Positions 8,888-16,939 of a DNA stretch of 64,000 nucleotides are shown here, one piece after another. The notes under the pieces were generated by a model that was given only the letters and a program-made list of their open reading frames with translations, searched no databases and had not been told where the DNA came from. The position numbers were made by a program, and so were the translations under genes. The first letter of the stretch is position 1, and each line of letters starts with the position of its first letter. The stretch comes from Sphingopyxis sp. BSN-002 (GTDB lineage Bacteria; Pseudomonadota; Alphaproteobacteria; Sphingomonadales; Sphingomonadaceae): assembly GCF_022024275.1 (NCBI RefSeq), contig NZ_CP091804.1:3614501-3678500 (forward strand), read 5' to 3'.

Positions 8888-8993
8888 GGTGGGTGAAGAG
8901 ATACCCCGCCCCCCGCGTTTGAGACGTAGGAGAGAGGGACGGGGCAAGCGCCCTAAAGCAGGGTCGAGCTTGCCCGTCGATTAACCGAAAGTC

Positions 8994-10160
8994 TTATCCC
9001 GCCCAAACTGCGGCATAAAGTTCCGCCATCTCTTCCGCAGTCGGCACGCGCGGGTTGTTCGCGGGCGATCCCGACGCCGCCGCCTGCGCACACATGGTCG
9101 GGACCAGCCCCTCCCAGCGCGCTGCGTCGATGCCCCACGCCGCGGGACCCGGTACCTCGAGCTCGCGGTTGAGCGCCGCGAGTTCGTCGAGCAGCCGCGC
9201 CACCGCCGACTGATCGCCCTCGGTCTCGTCCGCCACGCCCATCGCGCGTGCGCAATCGCCATAGCGGTGCAGCGCCGCGGGTGCCGACCAGGCGGTCACC
9301 GCGGGCAGCAGCATCGCGTTCGACAGCCCGTGCGGCACATGGAAATGCGCGCCGATCGGGCGGCTCATCCCGTGCACCAGCGCAACCGAGCTGTTCGAGA
9401 AAGCGATCCCCGCCTGCGTCGCGCCCAGCATCATCGCCTCGCGCGCCGCGGCGTCCATCGGGTCGCTGCACACGCGCCGCAAGTTGGGCGCCAGCGCCCG
9501 CATCGCGAGCAGCGCCATGCCGTCGCTGAACGGGTTGGCGCGCTTCGACACATAGGCCTCGATCGCATGGACCAGCGAGTCGATCCCGGTGTCGGCGGTC
9601 AGCCTTTTGGGCTTGGTGAAGGTCAGCTCGTAATCGACGAGCGCCGCGATCGGCAGATAGGCGAGCCCAGGGCACAGCATCTTCTCGTCGGTCGTCTCGT
9701 CGGTGATGATCGTGAAGCGCGTCGCCTCCGAACCCGTGCCCGCGGTGGTCGGGATCGCGATCACCGGCAGTCCCGGCGAGTCCTGCACGTGCGGCGCCTT
9801 GTAATCGGCCATCGCGCCGCCGTGCAGACCCAGCAGTGCAATGGCTTTCGCGCTGTCGAGCGGGCTGCCGCCGCCGAAACCGACGACGCAGTCATGATCG
9901 CCGTCCTTGAGGAACGCGACGCCCGCATCGACCGAGGCGACCGTCGGGTCGGGTACCGTTTCGGCGAACACGCGCGAGGAGATACCCGCCGCGGGCAGCC
10001 CGTCCACCAGTTCCGCCACGCGCCCGCTGCTCACCAGATACCCATCGGTGACGATCAGCGGCCGCGACAGCCCAAGCGAGGCCAGCACTTCGGGCAGTTG
10101 CTTCGACGCGCCGCCGCCGATGCGGAAAATGCGGGGCAGGGCAATGCTGGCGATACTCAA
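8994..10160 (-). CDS. Iron-containing alcohol dehydrogenase
   Basis: 388 residues; TTG start overlapping the stop of the upstream MFS gene (TTGA). Group III dehydrogenase features are clear: nucleotide-binding GFGGGSPLDSAKAIAL, TTAGTGSEATRFTII, and the metal ligands Asp in DTGIDSLVHAIEA and three His in VHGMSRPIGAHFHVPHG. It would reduce or oxidise a small alcohol/aldehyde with NAD(P). Its substrate in this locus is unknown; a glycerol- or sulfonate-derived C3 compound is conceivable (speculative). Encoded in one unit with a spinster-type MFS carrier. Confidence 0.9.
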   Translation of the reverse strand: MSIASIALPRIFRIGGGASKQLPEVLASLGLSRPLIVTDGYLVSSGRVAELVDGLPAAGISSRVFAETVPDPTVASVDAGVAFLKDGDHDCVVGFGGGSPLDSAKAIALLGLHGGAMADYKAPHVQDSPGLPVIAIPTTAGTGSEATRFTIITDETTDEKMLCPGLAYLPIAALVDYELTFTKPKRLTADTGIDSLVHAIEAYVSKRANPFSDGMALLAMRALAPNLRRVCSDPMDAAAREAMMLGATQAGIAFSNSSVALVHGMSRPIGAHFHVPHGLSNAMLLPAVTAWSAPAALHRYGDCARAMGVADETEGDQSAVARLLDELAALNRELEVPGPAAWGIDAARWEGLVPTMCAQAAASGSPANNPRVPTAEEMAELYAAVWAG

Positions 10161-11491
10161 CTGACCATCTCCTCACGGATCGTTTTGCGCGCCATCCAGA
10201 ACAGCGCCGAGGCGAGCGCACCGAAGCTGATGAAGATCATCAGCGACCAGCGCACGCCCTCCGCCGACCCTAGCCCCATCGGGCCCGAGAGGAAATCGCT
10301 GACCGCGCCGACCCCGAGCGGGCCGAGGCCCAGCCCGAGCAGGTTGATGATGAACAGCAATACTGCCGATGCCGTCGCACGCGTCTGCGGGCGCACCAGC
10401 CCCTGCACTGCGGCGAAACCCGGCCCGTACCAGAGCGTGTTCAGCACCGGCGGAAAGGCGAACATGATCAAAGCGAACACCGCGGAATCTGTCAGCAGCC
10501 CCGCGATGTAGAAGGGGATGCCGAGGAAGGTCGAAACCGCCGGGATTGCGACATAGGCCCGCAGATCGCGCGCGCCATATTTGTCGGCGAGCTGCCCACC
10601 CATCCATGTTCCGACCGCGCCCGTCAGCCCGAGTACGATGCCGAGCGCGACGCCGAGAAAGCCCGTCAGTCCCAATCCGAAATCGCCAGCAATCACCGTC
10701 AGTTCTTCGGCATGGTTGCGGAAAAAGAAGGGCGCAAGGAAGGCGGCTGCGCCATAGCCGATGAACGCCTTGATCGCAGCGGCGAAGGCGATCAGCCAGA
10801 AGGTCCTCTTGCCCCATATCTCGGCCATCGCGGTGCCGAAGTCGGGCCCCGCCGCCTTGAGCGCGGCAAGGTCGTGGTGCATCCGCCGTCGCGGTTCCTT
10901 CAGCGTAGTCCACGCAACGATCGCCATCAGCACGCCCGGTGCGCCCGCGAGAAGGAAGGCGGTGCGCCAGCCGTAAGCGTCCGCGATCAATCCGCCCAAT
11001 GCCAGCCCGAGCAACCCCCCCAAGGGGATACCGAGCGAATAGAAGGCGAGGGCGGAGGCGCGCTTTTCCTTTGGCGTATAGTCGGTGATCAGCGAATGCG
11101 CCGGCGGCGTGCACCCCGCTTCGCCGATCCCGACGCCGACGCGGCAGACGACGAGCTGAACGAAACTCTGTGCATGGCCGCACGCAATGGTGAAGATGCT
11201 CCACAACCCTGCCGCCACCGCGATGATCCGCGGCCGGTCGCCGGTTTCGGCATAGCGCGCGATCGGAATACCAAGAAACGTATAGAAGAGCGCAAAGGCG
11301 AGGCCGGTCATCACCCCGAGCTGCCAGTCGGCGAGGTGCAGCTCATTCTTGATCGGCTCGGCGAGGATCGAGACGATCTGCCGGTCGAGGAAGTTCAGGA
11401 TATAGATGATCAGCAGCACCGTCAGCGCATAGCGGCGGTAGGCCTTCGATACGGGCGCTATGACGGGCAGGGTGGGGGCTTCGGTTGTCAT
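10157..11491 (-). CDS. MFS transporter, spinster-like
   Basis: 444 residues, about 12 membrane segments. The N-terminal YILNFLDRQIVSILAEPIK and GIGEAGCTPPAHSLITDYTPKEKRASALA motifs are those of the spinster-like branch common in sphingomonad catabolic clusters. It is the first gene of a two-gene unit with the iron alcohol dehydrogenase, coupled by overlapping codons. It is divergent from the isomerase gene at 11666, with a palindromic repeat and an operator between them. The substrate is not evident. Confidence 0.88.
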   Translation of the reverse strand: MTTEAPTLPVIAPVSKAYRRYALTVLLIIYILNFLDRQIVSILAEPIKNELHLADWQLGVMTGLAFALFYTFLGIPIARYAETGDRPRIIAVAAGLWSIFTIACGHAQSFVQLVVCRVGVGIGEAGCTPPAHSLITDYTPKEKRASALAFYSLGIPLGGLLGLALGGLIADAYGWRTAFLLAGAPGVLMAIVAWTTLKEPRRRMHHDLAALKAAGPDFGTAMAEIWGKRTFWLIAFAAAIKAFIGYGAAAFLAPFFFRNHAEELTVIAGDFGLGLTGFLGVALGIVLGLTGAVGTWMGGQLADKYGARDLRAYVAIPAVSTFLGIPFYIAGLLTDSAVFALIMFAFPPVLNTLWYGPGFAAVQGLVRPQTRATASAVLLFIINLLGLGLGPLGVGAVSDFLSGPMGLGSAEGVRWSLMIFISFGALASALFWMARKTIREEMVS

Positions 11492-11520
11492 CTCATCCTC
11501 TCTCGATTTTCTTTTGCCTT

Positions 11521-11598
11521 GTCATCCCGGGCTTGACCCGGGACCCGCCTTGTCTTCGCCGAAGAAAAAGGCAGGCCCCGGATCACGTCCGGGGAGAC
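11521..11598. repeat. Long palindromic repeat, copy 3 of 3
   Basis: The left arm begins GTCATCCCGGGCTTGACCCG and the right arm runs GCCCCGGATCACGTCCGGGG, with a GAAGAAAAAG-type centre. It has the same design as the other two copies but sits between divergent genes, so terminator function alone does not explain its placement. Confidence 0.85.
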
Positions 11599-11638
11599 GG
11601 TCAAACGAGGCCAATTGACTCCCTATCCCGACACGATA

Positions 11639-11652
11639 TGACAGCGTTGTCT
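11639..11652 (+). promoter_or_regulatory. Putative LacI operator upstream of the isomerase gene
   Basis: TGACAGCGTTGTCT has 5 of 7 dyad pairs around CG and is preceded by ATA like the other two. It ends a few bases before the AGGA ribosome-binding site of the 11666 gene, so it is placed to block that transcription unit. It lies about 150 bp from the divergent MFS start. Confidence 0.65.
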
Positions 11653-11665
11653 GAAAGGAAAGACC

Positions 11666-12505
11666 TTGCCCGAATTGCTCGTCCTCCAGTCGGTCTGGGG
11701 CCTCGACAAATGCCCCGGTTTCGACATCGAAAACCGCCTCGACGAAGCGCTGGCAGACGTCGTCGCCGCGGGCTTCGACGGTGTCGGTGTCAACCTCGCG
11801 CGCACCGCGCGCACCGACGGCGTCGCGCGCGTGATGAACCCGCTCGGCCTCGCTTGGGAGGGGCAGGTGCTCGTCCATGACGCTGGCCAGCTGGCCCACT
11901 GGATCGGCGAGGCGCAGCGCCTCGGCGCGCATCACCTCAACGTCCAGATCGCCGGGCCGACCGCCGATTTCCGCGCTGCGCTGCGCCTGATCGACAGCCT
12001 CGTCGCGGCAGCAAAGGACGCGCCACTCCCCGTCTGGTTCGAAACGCACCGCGGCCGCCTCACCAACGACCTGCTCTTCACGCTGCAATTGCTCGAGGAA
12101 CGCCCCGGCCTGCCGCTCACTGCCGATCTCTCGCACTATCCGGTCGCGGGCGAGATGGAGCTGCCGCTGCGCCCCGACCAGCTCGCCGCGATCGAGACGA
12201 TCCTGCAGGGCAGCCATAATTTCCACGGTCGCGTCTCGACGACGCATCAGGTGCAGGTCGCGCTGGGTGCGCCGCAGCATCGGGGCTGGCTCGACCAGCA
12301 TGTCGCCTGGTGGCGCCGCGGCTTCGAACTCTGGCTCGAACAGGCGCGTGAAGGTGACGCGCTGACCTTCATGTGCGAACTCGGGCCGCCGCCCTATGCG
12401 ATCACCGCGCCCGACGGCAGCGAACTGACGAACCGCTGGGACGAGGCGCAGCGCATGCGCGACATCGTGCGGGGCCTTTGGAGCGAGGTCGCCGGAACCG
12501 CCTGA
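11666..12505 (+). CDS. Sugar phosphate isomerase/epimerase-like TIM-barrel protein
   Basis: 279 residues; TTG start six bases after AAAGGA. The sequence fits the xylose-isomerase-like TIM barrel (AP endonuclease 2 superfamily). Probable metal ligands are Glu in WFETHRGR, Asp and His in ADLSHYPV, His in RVSTTHQV and Glu in MCELGPPPYAI. Members isomerise or epimerise sugars or cleave related compounds. It has its own LacI-type operator, so it should be induced with the importer and the monooxygenase genes. No role is assigned to such an enzyme in the published SMO pathway that I can recall. Convergent with the kinase gene, 5 bp apart. Confidence 0.8.
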   Translation: MPELLVLQSVWGLDKCPGFDIENRLDEALADVVAAGFDGVGVNLARTARTDGVARVMNPLGLAWEGQVLVHDAGQLAHWIGEAQRLGAHHLNVQIAGPTADFRAALRLIDSLVAAAKDAPLPVWFETHRGRLTNDLLFTLQLLEERPGLPLTADLSHYPVAGEMELPLRPDQLAAIETILQGSHNFHGRVSTTHQVQVALGAPQHRGWLDQHVAWWRRGFELWLEQAREGDALTFMCELGPPPYAITAPDGSELTNRWDEAQRMRDIVRGLWSEVAGTA

Positions 12506-12510
12506 GCGCG

Positions 12511-13929
12511 TCACGGCGCCACCGCATCCCGCCAGCGGACAAACGCGGCATCGGCCTCGTCACGCGATACTTGCGGCACAAACTCCGCGTCATATCGCGC
12601 CAGCCGCTTGAGATCGCTTGTCCCGAAAAGCCCCGCGCCCATGCCGGCCGCCAGCGCCGCGCCATAGGCGCTCGCCTCGCGCACCGCATGCCGCCGCACC
12701 GGCCGCTGCAGCGCATCGGCCTGCAACTGCATCAGCGTATCGCTCGCCGACAATCCGCCCGCGACGGGCAGCGCCTCGGGCACCGGCAGCGCCGCTGCGA
12801 TCACTTCGGCGATCTCGCGAAAGCGGAACGCGATGCCCTGCAGTGCCGCACGCGCGACTTGCCCCGGCCCGTCAGCAAAGCTCAGCCCCGCGATCAGCCC
12901 GCGCGCCTCGAACTGCCCGTGCGGCGCGCCCATTCCCGCGAGCGATGGGCGCACCACGACATTGCCCGCATCGGCGACCGAAGCCGCCGCCGCCTCCAGC
13001 GCCGCGGGCGAGGCAAACAGTCCCAGCCCGCCGCACAGCCATTCGATCATCGACCCGGTGGTGATCACCATCCCCTCGACGCAGAAGCGCGGTTTCCCGC
13101 CCGCAACGGCCAGCGCCTCGGCCGGCATGCTGCTGTGGATCGTTTCGGGCATGTCGCCGGTTCCCGCCATCAGCACGCCCGACGTGCCATAGGTCGCCTT
13201 CCAGTCGCCGCGTTCCAGCGCGCCATGCGCGACCATCGCAGCCTCCTGATCGGCGATCAGCGCGTTGATCGGCACGCGCGCGCCGAGCACCGCCGGGTCG
13301 CTCTCCGCAATCGCGCCCCAACTTTCGGCCTGCGCCGGAAACATCGTTGCGGGGAGGCGCTGGTGTGCCAGCAGCGCTGTATCCCACCCGCTGCCGTTCG
13401 CATAATCATAATAGCCCGTCAGCCAGGCCGCCGAGGCATCGGTGACATGCGCGCCGCTCAGCTTGAAGGTCAACCAGCTGTCGAGCGTCCCCCATTGCAG
13501 GTCGCGGGGATCGCGCCCCGATAGCGCGATCGCCGCGGGCAGCTTCGCCGACGGCACTTGCGGCCAGCTGATGAACCCTGCCGCCCGCAGCTTCTTATAC
13601 TCCTCGATCCCGCGAAGGTCGCTCCATACCAGCATCGGCGCGACGGGCTCGCCGCTCGCGCGGTCCCACAGGACGATGCTCGCACGCTGCGTCGTCGCCC
13701 CGATCGCCGCCACGTCGGCAATGCTCCGCCCCGCCGCGGCGAGCGCGCCGTCGATCACCGCGCGGCAGATGGTCCAGACCTCGGCGGCATCCTGTTCGAC
13801 CAGCCCGGGGCCGGGGAAGCGGCTCGCGATCGGCCTCTTGTCGACGCCCAGCACCATGCCCGCCGGATCGACCAGCATGGCGCGGGCGCCCGTCGTGCCC
13901 GCGTCGAGCGCGAGCAACAGCTCAGGCAT
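12511..13929 (-). CDS. FGGY-family carbohydrate kinase, glycerol kinase-like
   Basis: 472 residues with the FGGY fold: phosphate-binding LALDAGTTGARAMLVD at the N-terminus, GATTQRASIVLWDRASG, ADQEAAMVAHGALERGDWKATYGTSG, and the second ATP-site block ALPVAGGLSASDTLMQLQADAL. Glycerol kinases phosphorylate glycerol to glycerol 3-phosphate. It lies last in a minus-strand unit after GlpD and an FAD oxidase, with its start overlapping the oxidase stop by 8 bp. Glycerol is the by-product when sulfoquinovosyl glycerol is cleaved, which suits this place. Another polyol substrate cannot be excluded. Confidence 0.82.
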   Translation of the reverse strand: MPELLLALDAGTTGARAMLVDPAGMVLGVDKRPIASRFPGPGLVEQDAAEVWTICRAVIDGALAAAGRSIADVAAIGATTQRASIVLWDRASGEPVAPMLVWSDLRGIEEYKKLRAAGFISWPQVPSAKLPAAIALSGRDPRDLQWGTLDSWLTFKLSGAHVTDASAAWLTGYYDYANGSGWDTALLAHQRLPATMFPAQAESWGAIAESDPAVLGARVPINALIADQEAAMVAHGALERGDWKATYGTSGVLMAGTGDMPETIHSSMPAEALAVAGGKPRFCVEGMVITTGSMIEWLCGGLGLFASPAALEAAAASVADAGNVVVRPSLAGMGAPHGQFEARGLIAGLSFADGPGQVARAALQGIAFRFREIAEVIAAALPVPEALPVAGGLSASDTLMQLQADALQRPVRRHAVREASAYGAALAAGMGAGLFGTSDLKRLARYDAEFVPQVSRDEADAAFVRWRDAVAP

Positions 13930-15325
13930 CGGGTATCAGATTGCCCGGGTTCATGATCCCCTCCGGATCGAGAGCCTGCTTCACCCGCCGCAGCAACGCA
14001 ACGCCGGTCTCGCCGAGATCGTGGTGCAGATACGGCTTCCGCAGTCGCCCCGCGCCATGATGATGCGCGACCCCGCCGCCATGTTTCGCGGTCGCTTCCA
14101 TGATCGCGCGCCAGCCGGCGAAATAGGCGGGCTCCATTTTCGCGCTGTCCTCGAAGGTCGCGGCGAAGCTGAAATAGAGGTTGATGCCCGAGCGATAGAC
14201 ATGGCTGCTGTGCGCGGATGCGTTGATCACGCCGGGGACCTGGTTGAGCGCCGCGATGCTGTCGTCATAGATCGCTCCGATCTCACTCCAGCGTCCCGAA
14301 ATCTCGACCGTGTCGGCGACATAGCCGCGCTCGAACATATCGCGCCAGCTCGGCACATGGTTGCGCTTTTCGATCCATTGTTTCGCCGCCATCGGGTCGC
14401 CCGCTTCGAGGCCGGCGCTCCCACAAATCTCGTGCATCGCCGCCAGCTCGGCATCGACGCGCGCCTTCGGCCCCTCATGGACCATCAGCAGCATCGCCTT
14501 GCCGTCGCGCTCATAATCGCGGAACAGCCGCCGCACCTCGCGCCCGTCATATTGGCGCATCACCGGCGGGCGCCAGTCGGCGCGGACGATCTGCCGTTGC
14601 GCCTCGAACCCCGCGCGCATGTCATCGGCATAGAAGATGCTGTAATCGCGGTGCGGCGCTTTGGCGCGCAGCGAAAAGGTCACCCCGGTGATCACCCCCA
14701 TCACCCCCTCGGCGCCCATCAGCAGGTGACGCAGATCGGGGCCCGCCGCCGCGCGCACCGCCTTGCCCAGCGTCACCAGCTCGCCGTTCGGCAGCACCGC
14801 CTCGATCGAATGGATGATATCCTCGATATTGCCATAAGCCGTAGAGAACTGTCCCGACGCGCGCGTCGCGACCCAGCCGCCGACGCTGCTGATGGCGATC
14901 GACTGCGGCCAGTGGCCGATCGTCAGCCCGTGCGCCGCGACCGCTTCCTCGGCCTCCATGCCGTTCAGCCCGGCATCGAAGCTCGCGAGCAGATCGTCGC
15001 TGTCGATATAGCGGACGCGGTTCATGCTGCTCATATCGAGCAGGATCGCATCCGGCGTCGGCTCGATCCCGCCGCACACCCCGCTGCCAAGGCCAAAGGG
15101 GATCAGCGGCACGCGCTTTTCGGCAGCGAGGCGCACGACCTTCTGCACATCCTCGACCGACTGCGGCCGCACGACGCATCCCGGCGCGGGCACCGCTTCG
15201 CCGCGCCAGTCGCGCAGATGCTTGACCGCCCACTGGTCGTAACGACGGGCGTTCAGCGTATCGGCATCGCTCGCGACGCGGTCGGCACCGATGGCGGCGG
15301 CAAGGGCTTCGGCAATCGAACTCAT
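13922..15325 (-). CDS. FAD-binding oxidase, alkylglycerone-phosphate synthase/D-lactate dehydrogenase-like
   Basis: 467 residues from the ATG one base after the glpD stop. It has a PCMH-type FAD domain: VRPQSVEDVQKVVRLA, PFGLGSGVCGG, GGWVATRASGQFSTAYGNIED and GAEGVMGVITGVTFSL. The C-terminal cap carries VAHHHGAGRLRKPYL and ends LDPEGIMNPGNLIP. The triple-His loop resembles the alkyl-dihydroxyacetone-phosphate synthase branch. The order GlpD-this oxidase-FGGY kinase recurs in other bacteria as I recall. The substrate is likely a glycerol or hydroxyacid derivative, not determined. Confidence 0.82.
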   Translation of the reverse strand: MSSIAEALAAAIGADRVASDADTLNARRYDQWAVKHLRDWRGEAVPAPGCVVRPQSVEDVQKVVRLAAEKRVPLIPFGLGSGVCGGIEPTPDAILLDMSSMNRVRYIDSDDLLASFDAGLNGMEAEEAVAAHGLTIGHWPQSIAISSVGGWVATRASGQFSTAYGNIEDIIHSIEAVLPNGELVTLGKAVRAAAGPDLRHLLMGAEGVMGVITGVTFSLRAKAPHRDYSIFYADDMRAGFEAQRQIVRADWRPPVMRQYDGREVRRLFRDYERDGKAMLLMVHEGPKARVDAELAAMHEICGSAGLEAGDPMAAKQWIEKRNHVPSWRDMFERGYVADTVEISGRWSEIGAIYDDSIAALNQVPGVINASAHSSHVYRSGINLYFSFAATFEDSAKMEPAYFAGWRAIMEATAKHGGGVAHHHGAGRLRKPYLHHDLGETGVALLRRVKQALDPEGIMNPGNLIPDA

Positions 15326-15326
15326 C

Positions 15327-16886
15327 TTACTCTCCCAAAAGCCTGCGGCTCTCATCATTGATCTTGCGGCAATGCGCGATCTGCGCCGCCGTCTTGACGT
15401 CATCCCATCCGAGCAGCGCGCCCATCGCTTCGGCGGCGGGGGCGAGCGCTGCAAGGCCGGCACCCTCGTCGAACCATGCCCGCGCGCTACGGCAGACCCA
15501 ATAATCCTCCAGCGTCGCGGCACCCTCGTGCGTCACCGCACGCGCGGCCTCGGCGGCGACGTCGCCGCCCGCGATCACGATCTCGTTCGCCTCATCGCCG
15601 TACAGCCGCGCCAGTCGCTCGGCAGCGCGCGGATCGAGGCGGCTCAGGCTCTCGCGCAGGCTGCGCGATCCGCCGGGCAGCGGGGCATCGGCAGTCGAAC
15701 AGGGCAGGGCGGCCCGCCCCAGCCGTTCGACGACCAGATCGACCACCCGCTCGGCCATCGCGCGATAGGCGCTGAGCTTGCCCCCTGCGATCGAGACCAG
15801 TCCGCCCGGCGAGGTCCAGATCTCGTCCTTGCGCGATACCTCGTTCGCTTTCTTCCCCGGCTGCGCGATCAGCGGCCGCACCCCCGACCACAGCGACACG
15901 ATCTCGGCGTCGCGGATCGGGTCGATGCTCAGCGCCGCCTCGGTCGCGCGCAGCAGATAGTCGATGTCTTCGCGCGTCGGCGCGGGCCAGTAATCGGCAC
16001 CATCATGGAACACGTCGGTCGTGCCGATATAGGTGAAGGCGCCGCGCGGCACCGCGAAGATGCTGCGCTTGTCGGGCGCGCGGATGATGATCGTCGCGTT
16101 GATCGGCAACCGATCGCGCGGCAGCACCAGATGAATGCCGCGGCTCATCGACATGCGTGTGTCGCTTTCGCCTGCCTCCAGCCCGCGGACCTTGTCGACC
16201 CATGGGCCCGCCGCGTTGACCACCAGTTTCGCTCTGATCCGCGCGCCCAAGCCATCGTCGAGCATCGAGGTCGCGACCAATCCACCGTCGATCAGCTCCG
16301 ACGCCGCCGCATGATTGACCACCACCGCGCCCGCTCCCTGCGCGCTGCGGATATTGGCAAGCACCAGCCGCGCATCGTCGGTCAGGAATTCGGGGTACAG
16401 CACGGCGCCATTCAGCCGGTCGGTGCGCATCAAGGGCTCGCGCCGCTGCAACTCCGCCAGCCCGATCACCTCATGCTTCTCGGCCTCGGGCACGCTGCCC
16501 AATTTCTCGAAGGTCCACAGGCCCGTCCGCAGCTTCGCGGTCATCGCCATGTTCGTCGTCGGGATCAGGAAGGGCGAGAGCGTCGTCAGATGCGGCGCGA
16601 TCCGCCGCAATATCTGCCGCTCCGACGCGGCCTCCTTGACCAGCGCAATGTCGCCCTGTGCCAGATAGCGCAGCCCGCCGTGGATCATCTTCGACGACCG
16701 GCTGCTCGTCCCGCTCGCATAGTCGCGCGCCTCGACCAGCGCCACCGACAGCCCGCGCATCGCCGCATCGCGTGCGATCCCGGCGCCGGTGATCCCGCCG
16801 CCGATCACGGCGAGGTCGAACCTCCGCGATTCCAGCTCGGCAAAGACCTCCGCGCGCCCGCGGGCATCGAGTTGGGTGCTGCTCAT
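15327..16886 (-). CDS. glpD: Glycerol-3-phosphate dehydrogenase, FAD-dependent
   Basis: 519 residues. The N-terminal FAD motif DLAVIGGGITGAGIARDAAMRG is followed by the GlpD-specific SSRSSKMIHGGLRYLAQGD, NAAGPWVD and TYIGTTDVFHDGA, and the C-terminal DAO-C domain ends at the gene end. It oxidises glycerol 3-phosphate to dihydroxyacetone phosphate and feeds electrons to quinone at the inner membrane. It is first in the minus-strand glycerol unit and divergent from a LysR gene 53 bp away that probably controls it. Confidence 0.92.
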   Translation of the reverse strand: MSSTQLDARGRAEVFAELESRRFDLAVIGGGITGAGIARDAAMRGLSVALVEARDYASGTSSRSSKMIHGGLRYLAQGDIALVKEAASERQILRRIAPHLTTLSPFLIPTTNMAMTAKLRTGLWTFEKLGSVPEAEKHEVIGLAELQRREPLMRTDRLNGAVLYPEFLTDDARLVLANIRSAQGAGAVVVNHAAASELIDGGLVATSMLDDGLGARIRAKLVVNAAGPWVDKVRGLEAGESDTRMSMSRGIHLVLPRDRLPINATIIIRAPDKRSIFAVPRGAFTYIGTTDVFHDGADYWPAPTREDIDYLLRATEAALSIDPIRDAEIVSLWSGVRPLIAQPGKKANEVSRKDEIWTSPGGLVSIAGGKLSAYRAMAERVVDLVVERLGRAALPCSTADAPLPGGSRSLRESLSRLDPRAAERLARLYGDEANEIVIAGGDVAAEAARAVTHEGAATLEDYWVCRSARAWFDEGAGLAALAPAAEAMGALLGWDDVKTAAQIAHCRKINDESRRLLGE

Positions 16887-16939
16887 GGGTTCACGCTAAG
16901 CGCATCACAGCGGCATTGGTATTGCAAAACAGGAATGAT

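Noticed and set aside
13442..15361. A 639-residue open frame on the plus strand
   Set aside because: It is antisense to the kinase and FAD oxidase genes, has Arg/His-rich low-quality sequence and no family signal; it comes from high GC third positions.
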